From: Rachycentron canadum
Taxonomy: Eukaryota; Chordata; Actinopteri; Carangiformes; Rachycentridae
Assembly (NCBI GenBank): GCA_038496675.1
Contig: CM076667.1
Coordinates: 17,401,035-17,465,034, forward strand
Length of the DNA stretch: 64,000 nucleotides
Direction: 5' to 3'
The notes beneath the pieces were generated by a model that was not told where the DNA came from, ran no database searches, and saw only the letters and a list, made by a program, of their open reading frames with translations. The position numbers and the translations under genes were made by a program. Position 1 is the first letter of the stretch. Every line of letters starts with the position of its first letter. Of the stretch, positions 47,056 through 59,743 are shown in pieces.

Positions 47056-50000
47056 CTTAGAGCTGCAATGTTGGCATTTGAAATGCTCCACTGAGGCACA
47101 TTTTGGATAAAGTGTCATATTCAGTTTCACTCGAATTCACCATATCTTCACTCACTTTCTCAATGTAGCTTCTGCTGTCACCTGCAATACATGCCATACC
47201 TGAGAGTCAGCATATCACACTCAGGGATGTGAAACTGCATCTTAAAGAAAGACTGAGCACAGATGGTCCTCTCCTTATTCAATGTGTGCATCAGGAATTT
47301 GGTTTTGTTGTCATCTGAGTTTGCTCAAAACCTTGCATCTTTTGTCCTTCCCTGGTGGAAATGAGGCGGCACCTTCTTGTGAATTTTTGCTGACATTACA
47401 AATGCTATGAGCCTTAAATCGCTGTGGTGGTGGTGGTGGCTTGTTCTTGTTTGTACCTTGGCAGCGCCTGATGTTAGCCTTATTAGCACGGGCCCGGTAT
47501 TATGTAAGGATCTCATTTGATTAATGAATTACTCCCCGACCTGTTTCGTGAAACACTGGGCGATAACGTAATTCCTTGAGTGCCTCCATTTATAAAGACT
47601 GCAGAAAGGAACAAATTAAGTGTTGGAAGTGAAACTGAACAAATCAAGAGTTCAGATACTCTCAGGAGACATTTGTCTTTGCCAATATACAGTAGGTAAG
47701 TTGTGGTGGAATTACAGGCACAGGTGATTTGTAGTGGATTAAAACCTAACTATCTCAGCAGTCATTAGAAATCGCCACATGATCCCAGGTAGCTCGTAAT
47801 TGGTCCTGTGCGATTAGAGCTTATGTCAAATAAGCCTACAGGAGCCGAAGTCTCCAAATATCCTGGCTGCCAACTCCTGGATTCAGTTGCATTCCCTCGG
47901 CGTGGCCAAATATCCACTGAGCTGCAGCATTGGCCTCGGCTTGCAATGTCAACAAGTCCTTTTCCAGGATAAGCAAGAGAATTTCCCACAGCAGGAGGCT
48001 AAAGGGACTTGGGGTGAAATTGAAAATGTAATCACCGGAGCATCATTTCTGACTCGCATATGCCTCCAGAAATGTTCATCTGAAGGAGTCAAATAACAGA
48101 TTTTAACTGGTTTTTAGATTTAAATGTGCATTGTTGTTTCAACAGATTCATTCCAGGAAAAAAAATAACAATAAAAGGCAATGGAATAAAATGAGGTTGT
48201 ATAAGAGCTGCAATCAAATAAAAAGCTCAATGTTCTATATATTTTCTAATTTTAACTTACAATAATGGCAAACTGGATGGAATAAAGACATTTAACAAAT
48301 GTCCCAAGAGCTCTAGTTCTTGCTTTTATCCACACAAATCTCAGTGACTTGTTAAGATGAACATTTCCCTCCTCACAGGAGCAGACTTATCCAGTCTTCC
48401 ATTTGAATAACCAATTGACAGATCTCTCTGTGCTCACTGGAGTTAAGAGGAAGGTCTGCCAGAGCAAAGCAGAACATTCAACATTGACTCAGGCTTTGGT
48501 GAAACATGTCTCGGAGCTCTAGGTTCAGCTATGTCCAACCTGAAGTTAATAAGGATGGCCAACTTGTCCTGCTTGTTAGCCGCAGTCCCGGATGTTGTAG
48601 GCTCATATGGAGAGACAGTGACTTGGCACTACAGAAGCCTGAGATAACGATAGATGGGATACCTTGCTCCCTGTGCTGTCAGGATCTCATTTTTTTTCGA
48701 GCATCTGGCAGGAAAATCACAAGAAAGGATTTTGATTTTTTTTTTTACTTTTTTTTACTTCTGAAAGACTTCAAACTTACAAATAACAGTTTTCATTCTG
48801 AAGCGCTTGTGTTTCATGAAACTCCTTGCTGCGCATAATCTATAGTGGTTTTAACTTTCCTTTTTGGTTTTCTGTTCCTAAATGCACAAAGAAAAGCTTA
48901 CTGCTCCAAAGTTTATTAACAGTGAAAAAGCCACAGTTGATTACCTCTCAGCACTACACAGCACTTTAGTGTCTTTCAGCTCATTGTTTTGGTCCTGACC
49001 TGTGACTTGTACTGTTTTGATTCACTCTTGAGACTCTCATTAGCGTTAGCTCTAAAGATCAGTTGTATGCTATCTGTCTGAGGAAGATCGGAAAAACAAT
49101 CTTTTGTATTAACTCAGACAAGGGATTCCCACTCTCCAATGAAACCAATCAGGTTTGGCCACAAGTCTGTGAGAGACTAACACAACCACATCTGTTTCGT
49201 CCATCTCCAGTTTTCTTCAGAACCAATAGTTCAGTAGGTCCTCCCAGTTCGCCCATCAGGAATCCCACTGCAGTTCACCTCCGTCCAAATCCACTGGAGA
49301 CTGAGTCCATTGAGATGTATTCCTGAGGATAAAAATGTAAGTATGATGTCTCAAAGGGGGGCTTACGTTGGTATTTTTAAAAAAAAAAAAATTTAAAATT
49401 AAGTCTTTTCCAGAATAACTGGCCCGAAAATCCGAAAATATATACAGCAAAACGTAACGGATGCTTCATTTGGCAAACCAGCACACACAGCCGTGGTTGT
49501 ACAGCTGTTCTACTTGTTCGTGTTTCCTTCTCCCAAGGAATCTGCTGTCTACCTGAGCCGATAGTCAGCACATTGAACTTGGAGGGGCATGAAAAACAAC
49601 GCGAGCAGACAGACAGCAGCATGTTGCCACAGCAGGGCTCCATCTCGGAAAGCAACCGTTGAAAGCACTGTTGCCCTCATTCTGTTATAAGCTGCGAAAG
49701 ATGCCTGCTGTTGGCATTCGAATGTGAATTCAAATCCAAGGGGCATGGATTGCTCCCCCGTTTCTTTGCGGTGCCACCCTTTGATGATAATAATTTGCAT
49801 CTTTTTTAACTGTTTTTGCTTTTTTTGTCATGAGCTTAGATTGCCTGTGGTGCGAAACATCTGTGTGGTAGATGAACCCGCACGACAACTTGTTAAATGT
49901 CACAATTGACTCTCTGATAGCCTCAACACACCAAACCAGGGCCCCGGTGCTGTAGCTGTCATACGTGGCGCGTTGGACAAACGACGCCATTTATGAAATG

Positions 50001-53000
50001 ACAGTGGAGATAGAAGAATTCGCAGGCATTCAAAGGGTACTCTATCAGCGAGTTACTGATCTGAGGCAATCGTAATGTTCTTCTCTTTTCCTACTTTTCG
50101 TGTTGAGATGACAATAAGATCATGTTAATTAATTCCTTCTATGTGCTGCTATAATGTGGTGTCATCTGCCTCTCTGACAGCAGGGCTATCAGTCCGTGGA
50201 CAAATCTCTCTGACGTACCACGAGGAACTAATGATGTTCCTTCTTTCTAACTAGCTGTCATATCCCATTCTCTTGCTCGCCACATGACTGATTTTTATCC
50301 TTTTTCACAGGTTCAATTGAGTATTTAAAGGTCGAATTGTATTTGCTGAAGACTAGAAATGGGGAAAAATCATTGGTAAATGTCACAGTCAAGCTATTAG
50401 ATTTTCTAATCAGCCAATACGGATCTTGATAGTGCAGCCCATTTTTTTTTTCGGGGCTAATTATTTATTTTTGGTCCAATCCTGCCTTCACTCTTCCTTG
50501 CCTATCAATTCATCTGACGGTTTAAATACACACCGTATAATATTCTTATCTGTTATAGATATTGGCTACAGCAGTATGTCATTAAAAAGTGATGGAATGG
50601 AGGCTACTTTAAGTCGTCGAAGTGTGCTCAGTCACTCGTCACAGGATAGTACTGAAGCTGCTGGAGAAACAGTTTCACGACTGTATTTTTTTTAAAAATT
50701 CAACCAATTTCTCCACATATTCAGAATCAGCACAACCTCTAATTATATTTCACTCAATAAAGCAAAATAAACAAAAAGAACAGATGTTGAATTTTTCCTC
50801 ATTTTTTTTTAGATAAAAACACTGTAAACCATAACAAAGAAAGAAAATTTCAAAACAGAAAATTAAACACATGTCTGAGGTGATTTGAAGTTTCTGCTCA
50901 TTCTTTGGAGTAGCAATGATGAAAAATCAGCTCCAAAGCCTCTAATGCTCTAAATATCTTATTGCCCATGTCTCTCTGTCTTTATTCTGCCACTACAATA
51001 AACTCAGAGCAACTTCTCCTCACTCTGAGATCAGAAAAATACAGGATTGATCCCATTCACTTTGGGTGTAAAAGCAACTGACAGCTAGGCCTCTGAATGA
51101 GACACTTTGTGACAGAGCCCGCTGGAGCCAATAGGCATGCCCATTGTAAAGACATGACTCAAGACATCACTGGCAAAGGAGGATGACAATCGATGGATAA
51201 ACAAACAGAACTAAAGCAGCAATGCTCCGGTGAAATGGCCAGATCCAAATCTTTGTTCATGAGTGTTGTGACTGGAGTAAGCACTGATTCCCTAGTTTTA
51301 AGGAGAAGAAAACAGCTCATCGTGGTCTATAAATGGGTTTTAGCCCAATGGGTCTGAAATGAGTCAATGACTGCACTGCAGTATTGACTAATGCCTTTGG
51401 TAAGAGTTCAGCCAGGTGCCTCTTTTTGTCAGGTACTACATTCCCTTTAAAAATTGCCATAACAGACTATATTCCAGAAATGCAGGATCCTACATTTCTC
51501 ACAATTCAAGTTTTTGTTTAACCCTCCCTGCCCACATCTTTATCATTCATTCTTGGATCAACATAGAGCAGAACACCATAAAATACTCAGGGGGAAAAAA
51601 ATAAAATTTTTAACATCTACATTTCAGGATCATGTGTCACAATCGAAAGCTCTATGTTGGCGAGTTGCTGGCTGCTGTTTTCAAGGTCAAGAACGAACTC
51701 TGAAGCTCATCTACCGCCACCAGTATGTGACTCAGAAATTTCCATAAATAGTCTCTAATACTCTGCAATCCAGAGCCAAAATGACTCACCAAGGTTATTT
51801 TTCTTCATATTTCAACAAAGCTCCTCAAGAGCCACAGAAGACGTTACACAGCTGCTTTCACAGGTTGAGCAAAAAACCCTCCGTGAAAAAGAGTGCGTGC
51901 AGTTCATACAGTGAAGGAATAGTAACCGTGTTACAGACAGTCCCTCGGTTTCAGGATGTTGCAGCAAAAGACGATGAAACAAAAAATTTAAGTCAAAAGT
52001 AACCAAGGACTTTTCATCGGGTCAAATAAGGCTATTGACTGGCCAAGTCAGTCCAATGAACTAACCAGTTTGAGTGCAAAAAAAGTTAAGTTGATTGCTG
52101 TCCAGGCCTGGCTCAGCATCACCAGGGAAGACAGCAAGTGTCATGAGTTGCACTTCAGTCACAGACTTCTGACAGACTGAAGTTTCTGCTTGTTTCCCTA
52201 AACCTGGGGAAAAAAATCCACTGTTATTCAAATAAGAATATAAATGTAGTACTTTATGTGATAATCAGTCATTAATTTTACAAACAATATAAAGGAACAA
52301 GGAGCCAGAATAACACAAAATGTATCTCTGTCAAAACTGCAAAGGATGATATGATTATAGCAGAGCATCAGCCAGCTCAACTGCTACTATGTTATGCATA
52401 TGTGCTTATATTGCATTTTTATGATAGCCTGGCAAACACTCATTACACATTCCTTCCAGCACAAAGAACATCAAAATTACACTCATAAAAACTTTTTTAG
52501 TGCCCCAACTAAGCACATATTACATCTCAAATCACAGATTAAAATGCCACACACAGTTCCTGCTCCTGAAGTTGGAAAAGTCTGGTAGGTATATTTTCAT
52601 TTCATTTAAAGAAGCAAAGCAAAAAAGAAGAGAGAGAACGAGACAGAGCTGTGGTCTCATAAAATGCAGATGGCGGCTAGACGGGAGGAAAGCGTCGCTG
52701 TTAGCCTGTGGAAAACCCTGAGAACAAAAGCATGAGCATCCATCAGGCTGCCGTTGAATAGAGCTCCCTCTGGGGAGCCAGGGCAAACAGGCCTCTCTTC
52801 TCTCTGCCGGTGTTGCAGCACTTGCTACATAATAAGGATAAGCCCTCCTAGCTATCCAACTGTGCACGCAGAGTAAACAATTACGTCTCTTTTTCATGCT
52901 AGGGAAAAGAGCTGGAAAGCCTCAGTTTGTACTCGGCTCCCACCTGGTACCACTGTGTCAGGAGCGAGAGGGAGGGAGAGCACGCGGAACGTCACCCTGA

Positions 53001-53503
53001 CCTTGCTGGCAGAGATCTCTGGAGCTCTTTCATGTCTCGCGACAGGGGGAGTAACTATATCCACTGCAAACAGTCAGAGGCTAATTGTAGATTTGAATCT
53101 TGAGCCGGACCAAATGACACTTGGAGCTAGGAATTCCAATTAAGCAAGCGGCGAGGGCTGCAAGGAAGGCTGGAGCAGGAAGTGTTTGAGGAGTGTTTGG
53201 CGAGCAGCTGTTTGGAATTGTGTTTGTTTATGCAATGAATAAGTCATGAATGTTGAATTATCCGGCTGGTTACAGTGCAAAAACAATGTGGGGGCGGGCG
53301 ATGGCAAGAGGGAGCAGCAGTCCAAGAGGCTTTTCACCGCCAATAGTGAATGAGCCCGTAGCCAGTACTATAAGCATAAATATACAGGTTTGACTTGCTC
53401 AGAAGCCGCATGTGGGTTGTACGAGTGAAGGATGTGAAAGATATGAAAGGATGAATGAAGCGGTCTTAGCTATAAGCCCCGCTGCTTTACTCCTCACGCT
53501 GCA

Positions 53504-53680
53504 GGGTGCGCCAGTGTTCAGAGAGACCATCTCGTAAGCAAAAAAAGGTCACGGGTTCAATCGCCGCGGGAGCTGAGAAGGCCCATCGCCAGTCAGTCAT
53601 CGGAGCAAATGCACTGAACCATCTACCTGCTCCGGCTAATTGTAGTTTGCTCCGGATAAGAACAGCGTCTAAGTGCTTAA
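53504..53680 (+). mobile_element. tRNA-derived SINE
   Basis: The head GGGTGCGCCAGTGTTCAGAG is close to the pol III A-box part of fish tRNA SINEs (GGCGCAGTGGTTAGAG). GGTCACGGGTTCAATCGCC at 53548-53566 is a B box close to GGTTCGANTCC. The tail TTTGCTCCGGATAAGAACAG followed by CGTCTAAGTGCTT is a diverged GCTCTGGATAAGAGCGTCTGCTAAATG. Head, B box and tail in the right order and spacing make this a near full-length but old copy. The 84-codon frame over it (53506-53760) is not a gene. Confidence 0.75.
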
Positions 53681-56600
53681 AAAGAAAATCCAGCCCTGGA
53701 TACCTTCACGCTGTTCTAGTAGGCTTAACGGAAGTTCAATCAGGAAGACGACTTCATTGACGATTGATCCCTCCCTCGCTTTAATTTGCAACAAGAAGAC
53801 AGAACTCCTTTAGCTTGCATCATCCAGTCGGCTAAGCTTGAGCATATCCACTCCCTCTCCCACACCCACCGGGGAATTAATCACAAATCAATGTGCTTTT
53901 TATTACTTGAAACTGGCTTATTCAATTTGCTATTGTCATTCCAGTTGTTGTTTGTGATCTTAAATGCATCGCCACTCGTGTGAAGGATCTATTTGGACTC
54001 CAACTGTTGGGACAAACCATTATTTTTGATGCATTTAAACAAGAAATAAGCATCTCTTCCTCTTTGAAAACAGCAGATATTACCATGAATTTGCAAGGTT
54101 AAAAATTGTGAGGACATAAAGAGGCATTTGCTCTTTAGAACAGATTCTCACATATACAGGTTTAGACATATGAAACATTGTTGTAGCTGCAGTAGAGCTG
54201 TCTGTGTGTCATTTAAATTTAGCCCACTAACCAAAGGGATTTAGGGAAATACATCATCAAACAACAAATCGAGCAGGGTGCACGACCAGCAGCTGTTCAG
54301 GGTAACTCTTGCCTTAAAACATCAGTAAGATGTCTGTCATTACTCATTCCTCAGAAAATGAAATACAAGTTCCTCCTGGACTGTTGCTTCCAATATTTTG
54401 CAGCAAGGTAAGTGGCAAATTTGTTGTGCAAGTGTCTCCTCTCTGTTCCTACTTGTGCGATGGCCTTGAAAAGATAAAAGAGAACAGCGCGTGCATCTTC
54501 ACCAAAAGATGACTTGGGAGGTTCAGACTGCATTGTGTCTGCATTGTGTCCCATGAGTTTCCCATTATCTTCCCTGAGATGATGATTTCAAACTATAAGC
54601 CAGTTCTCCAGCTACAACCTGGCAGCTTAAAGGAAGACAAGACGCCACGTCGCGACAGAAGATAGGGGAGCTGAAAAGTGATATCTTGAAGAATTCTTCC
54701 TCCTTTCATGTTGAATGCAGCAACCACTTTGACCTTGTCAGAGACCAGTTATTTAAAACAGTCTTTCTATGAGTCCCTAGTGCTGTGGGAATGTGATGTT
54801 CAGCAGGAATGGTATTTTACAGCCATGTTGAAAGATGGAGAGCATTATCAGCTACTCCTGTTCGCCACGTGCAAGGGAAGGAGTGGGGAAAAAAATTATT
54901 TCTGGCTTTGAAAGTCATCTTGCGAACTCACACCAGCAAGGTTGGTTTAGCTCTGTCAAAATAACAAGGCCTCAGGCCCCAGGCTCCATGTTTCATTGCT
55001 TAAAAAAAAAAGGCAAAGTCTGTGTTGGAGCGGTTTTTTTTCTCACACCTCGACATCAGAGTGTTGTTACCGCGCACAGACCATGCTGAGAGACGGGGCA
55101 TATTTCTCTGTTGGCACCTACAGCAACAAGGTAACCTGCCATCAGGAAAATGATCTTACAGGTATTATTACATGAGATCAAACCACATGTCTGGAGTCCA
55201 TCCCAGTGGAGTGAGAACCTGGCCATGCAGTCTGGGTCATTATTATACCTAACACCACAAATATACATGGTTGCTTCATGGTGATTATTGTAAATATTGT
55301 CCTTAGAACAAAGGCATTTGCATTTCTCCCACCTTTTCTGCAGACCATTAGAGTCCTTGGTTGGCTGTGAGCTGTATCAAACGCACACTTTTAAACAACT
55401 CAAAATCCTCTACACCCACATATGGCAGCTTTTGTACTTTTAACATATGTAGAAGTGAAAAAAAAACAAAAACAACATGCTGCTATTTAACAAGCAGACG
55501 GGCATACAGTCTCATTGTGAGGGACTGGCTGGCCATCCAGCTGCTAGCTTAGCCTCAGCGACGGCACACATCTCTCCAGACATCTTGACCCGCGAAGTGC
55601 AATTACACACCCTCCAACTGTAAAGAGGAGAGGTGACTCAGCGAGAACACACAACTACAAGCCAGCTATCTCCTTTTTTTTTTGGTAAAAGCTACCACCT
55701 ATCCTGCTCTACAATATCTGAGACCAGTCTCCTCACTGAACAAAGACTGATATCGACCCTCCATTGAGCCAACTCGAGCTAAAACCGCTAATAAGCACAG
55801 AGTAAAATATTACTGGGATTAGATACTGTAAATGTATTGAATTGAATGATTTCTAATTACAGTCCCTTACACTACTCATTCCTGAACCAAATAATGGCCA
55901 TCCAACATTGCTGGAGATAGTGTCTATAAGATTTAGATATGGTTTTCTCAGAGATGCAACAACAAGCAACCACTTTGTCTGTCAGGTTGGAGGACTGACT
56001 GCACTATCTGAGCTCGATCGCTCAAAAAACAAACGGCGCTCCAATTTAGCTTGTGACTGGCAGCTTATCAGCCCTTCCTGCATCACAGTCCCATGTTACA
56101 ATCAGGATATTTATCAGCTCAGGCAGTATGCATGCACAGTCTACCTGTCTTTGCACGCAAAGTTGGCACATATCAGTTGCCTGATTATTGTCTTATCAGG
56201 CCAACGCTCGTGTCTACATATGCTTCCTGAACAAGGTTCAAACCCACCTCATCAACAGTCTCGTCTGTTCTTGAACAGCAGGTAGGATAACAAGCATAAC
56301 AGGATGTAGTCAGCTTCCAAGAGGCATTGCTGCCTAAAAGTTTAATGGGGGCATGAAGGGAGGACAGCAATCAGTCCTCACTGAGACTAGATTACCTAGT
56401 TGTGTCATATTTTATATATTTGTTTATTTGCATGTGTGTGGGGAAGGTTTGAAAACTCACTTGAGCCAACCTTCATCTATGCAATCATTATTTCAAGATT
56501 TACCTAAGTGTGACTGAAACCAATGTCTAGATGAGTCCTATTTGTCTTTGCAAATGAAGGAAAGTCCACAGTCTTGTGGTGTGCATGTATATTATATTTC

Positions 56601-59110
56601 AATAAATTGACTGAAATATGACTCATTTCTTGGTAATATGCTTTTGCCGTCGCCTCAGTTTGGTCAGTATTATATAAACAAAACATATGTGACCTTATAA
56701 ACTGTAACCCACTCTGCCCAGCAAATAAAATATGTGTGTTACTTTCTATCCTAGATGACAGTCCCATATGTTGTTGGTGAATCTTTCAGTATCTTAGGAT
56801 AAAGGTTCCTGCTTTCATGAGTCAGCTGAGAGTTAAGCAAAGTTTTCTAATAATAATGATGGGGAAATGATTCTATGTTTATTGAGTCACAGAGTAAATG
56901 CGTTGTCAGAAGAGAGGAAACACCCACACATAATATCTTGACAAGTCAAAGAACACTTCTAAGAAGATAATTTTACCCCAAGATAATCAGCCCTTGCAAA
57001 GATATGAGAGTCTGTGGATAAACTTGGCTTATTCAGAATTCTATAGATCTGACTTGTCAGGCTCACCGTTCAATCTTTATACAATATCAGCAATCGAAGA
57101 GCTATGTAAGGAATTGTGAGCATTGCGGGTGTTGGACAAGTCAGATGTGTTTGACTTCCTGCCTCCAGGTTAGAATGTGATCAAAATTTAATTGTAGTCA
57201 AAGATAAGTTCCACAGCAGACGTTTCCAAGGGGATCTGTTTACATAATTGGTTTACATAATTTTGTTTACATTATTATAATAAAGGAATTAGAGCGAGAT
57301 AGGATGTGTGTGCTTGTTCCACAATAACCAGGCAACATGGTAACCTGAGAAACAAACGCATTAGATTAAAATAAACACGGTTACTCCAAAATAGAAATAA
57401 GTGCAGATGTTATTTTTTTAAAATACAAGCAGCACAATAACCTGAAGGCAGGATCAGGGTTAGGGTTTCACATCTCCTAGCTTGAAGAGAGAGAGAAAAA
57501 AAAAACCTCTGGGGGAACAACAAAGTGTTCCCCAAGGAGGAGCAATTTCTTCAATTTCCTAAGTAAAAACAAAACTAACAGCATTAAGCTGCAAATTTCT
57601 CTCTCAGACAATTGGCTTTGGTACAAGCACATTATGGTTAACTATATGACATCACAGCAATGCAGCACATGATTTGTGCACAATGAATCTTATTTTGATT
57701 GAAGCATGCCATATAGCCAGACTGTCATTGAGCCCATAGGTAAGGCCTACGTAAGCAGGTTATTATCATAGCTATGTTGAATTGTCAGGCGACCTCTCGT
57801 GGCTGTATTACTATGACGGGAATAAAGGAGGAAGCCAGGTGGTGTTTCATATAGAGAAGCAAAGTCCGCCTTAGGAGGAATTTGGGTCGATTTGAAAAAC
57901 ACAGCTTTTAGTTTAACAGTCAGTTTGATTGCAACCTAAACATTGTATTATCCTTCTGCTGTTTAGCAATGACCATAATGTTGATATACCCCAACAGCAA
58001 AATTTGCACTATGAGGAAAAGTAGGTATGGAAAATGCCTACATGAACTGGCTCAGACGGTCAGAGTCACTATGAGGAGGAGTAAAGATTACTGCAAATAT
58101 AAAACCAATATAGACTTCAGAAAGTCCAAGAATATCCTTTAGTCTTAGTAGTGGGGTGAAGGTCAGGGTTTGACTTTTTTGCAAGGATAGAGAAAAACTA
58201 TTCAGTTTAAACACTGGTCTATCTAAATATGGTGTTACTGGGATTGTTAATAGTGTGATGGGTACAGGCTGCACATCACTATGTAACCCCTTTTTCTTTG
58301 CACACTATCAAATAAGATGAAACACAGAGCAGTAACCTCTATCATGCAAATGAAAATATGTTAATGTGCCAAATTAGAACAGGAGTAAAATACACACCTT
58401 ATTTTCTTGCCAGAAACGGTTTGAATATAAATCCAACCTTTTAAAGAAGAAGAATATGTGGGGTAACAAAAACAAAATGACAAGAAATGCATCCTTTCCT
58501 CATTTCAGTATGACACTGTTATTGTTTCAAATTAATAGCATCACTTTTCAATTCAGAGGAGGGAAATCTCACACCGGTTTCTGCTACTGGACAAATCAAA
58601 CTCGTGCAAACTCATGCACGGGCTGAAGTGTGTGTGAGCCAGTGGGGAAATACACCCTCAAAACAAAGCAATTTCAGGGAGATCACATACCTGCAGCCAA
58701 TTCCCTCACACTAAATCTATTCGAGATTAATATTTTGTTTTTGCCCGATTGGAAGCGTCGCGTAAGCTGGTGTAGTTTCTCCGAAAGCAGGAAACGATGA
58801 ATTTCCTTGGTTACTTCGCCAAATAAAAACGCCCGTCCCAGTCTTTCATTGATTGCCTGTGTTATCTCAGTCCAATTGAGACGTGTACCTCTCGAATCTT
58901 GCTGCTCTTCCGTGTTGTTTCCACCAATATTTTAGCCCACCTGTATTTTCACATCATCGCAGCTTTGATTGGGAGGTGTTTTCTTTGGAAAAAACATATA
59001 GCACCCATCTTATATCCCTGCACTGCCATCTCTGCTTTATTAAAATGCTGGCCTGTTCTCATCATCATAATTACTGTGCTGTGGATAATATATGTGTCCT
59101 TTGCCCTTTT
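53681..59110. other. Unassigned non-coding DNA
   Basis: No supported gene. A GCATTGTGTCT direct duplication lies near 54531-54549 and a three-copy GTTTACATAATT cluster at 57238-57276. A two-unit TTAGGG-like stretch near 57456 is too short to be telomeric. The rest is ordinary AT-rich DNA. Confidence 0.5.
57238..57276 (+). repeat. Three tandem GTTTACATAATT copies (forkhead-like sites)
   Basis: Copies at 57238-57249, 57251-57262 and 57265-57276, the last with one mismatch. Each contains GTTTACA, which fits the forkhead (FOX) binding core. Whether anything binds is unknown. Confidence 0.7.
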
Positions 59111-59114
59111 CTTT

Positions 59115-59225
59115 TAGAGGGAGATAATATCATGCTTGATGCTCTGACTTTATTGGATCATGAATTTTGAGCTCTAATTGTGCATGCCATTTTTTAATTA
59201 GCAAGTTATTATAGGAGGTTGCATT
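59115..59225. promoter_or_regulatory. Possible conserved non-coding element
   Basis: Composed AT-rich stretch with a GAGATAATATCATGC block, GAGCTCTAATTGTGCATGCC and TTTTTAATTAGCAAG. It is preceded by a pyrimidine run ending in TTTTAG, which could also act as a splice acceptor. Motif content suggests homeodomain sites. Conservation is not tested. Confidence 0.25.
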
Positions 59226-59510
59226 GCAGATGTGCGTGGCACTCCTGGCCCAGGCCACACACTTAATGTATTTAGCACAGGGAACGACACCTCACACCGC
59301 CAGCCAGAAGCACCTATTCTGGAGAGCTGGCAATGATGACGCACCCCGTGCACAGCCCGTGCTGGCAGGCTAATGTTCTGGCTGTTAATGATGGGGTTTT
59401 TTTGTTGAGTAGATGACAGACCACTGAGCTGCTATGGCTCACTAACCTGCTCACTCACACACGCGGAGGGATGAGCCAGTGACCTCTGCTATGATCTCTC
59501 CCCAGCAGTG

Positions 59511-59720
59511 GCGGTCCTAGACTTTGGGGGGGCCCAGGTCCAAAGAAGTCCATCAAAGCCAATCTGGACTATTGGCAGAAACTACATTTACAGATGTCCC
59601 CTAAACGCCTCACATGCAGGCAGCCAGCTGTGGCACACATCATCAGGGATCGCATTTAGGACGGTTTGGGGGCAACAGCAGTTTGCCTCTAGTCACGGTG
59701 TGTCTCTGCTTACCAGTTAG
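59511..59720 (+). mobile_element. Possible DNA-transposon terminus or repeat fragment
   Basis: CAGTGGCGGTCCTAGACTTT at about 59507 onward, followed by a GGGGGGGCCCAGG block, resembles termini of fish repeats that begin CAGTGGCGG. I do not find the matching inverted end, so both class and right boundary are unsure. Confidence 0.3.
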
Positions 59721-59727
59721 TTTTAAC

Positions 59728-59743
59728 TTTTTTTTTTTTTTTT
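59728..59743 (+). repeat. Poly-T tract (16 T)
   Basis: The only plus-strand T tract of 13 or more after 47.1 kb. Confidence 0.95.

Larger units (their letters stand above)
44966..53503. other. Unassigned non-coding DNA
   Basis: No supported gene. A minus-strand frame of 110 codons at 44976-45308 is discussed under findings. TTTA-rich sequence at about 45378-45417, a strong hairpin at 46114-46146, a 25-T tract at 47031-47055, a GGT trinucleotide run at about 47424-47439 and a 13-A tract at 49379-49391. 52950-53350 is GC-richer but unrecognised. Confidence 0.45.

Noticed and set aside
52532..52897. 121-codon minus-strand frame
   Set aside because: Unrecognised, mixed composition, no splice support, and overlaps plus-strand frames of equal quality.
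57456..57468. Telomere-like TTAGGG units
   Set aside because: Only about two units; chance or trivial.
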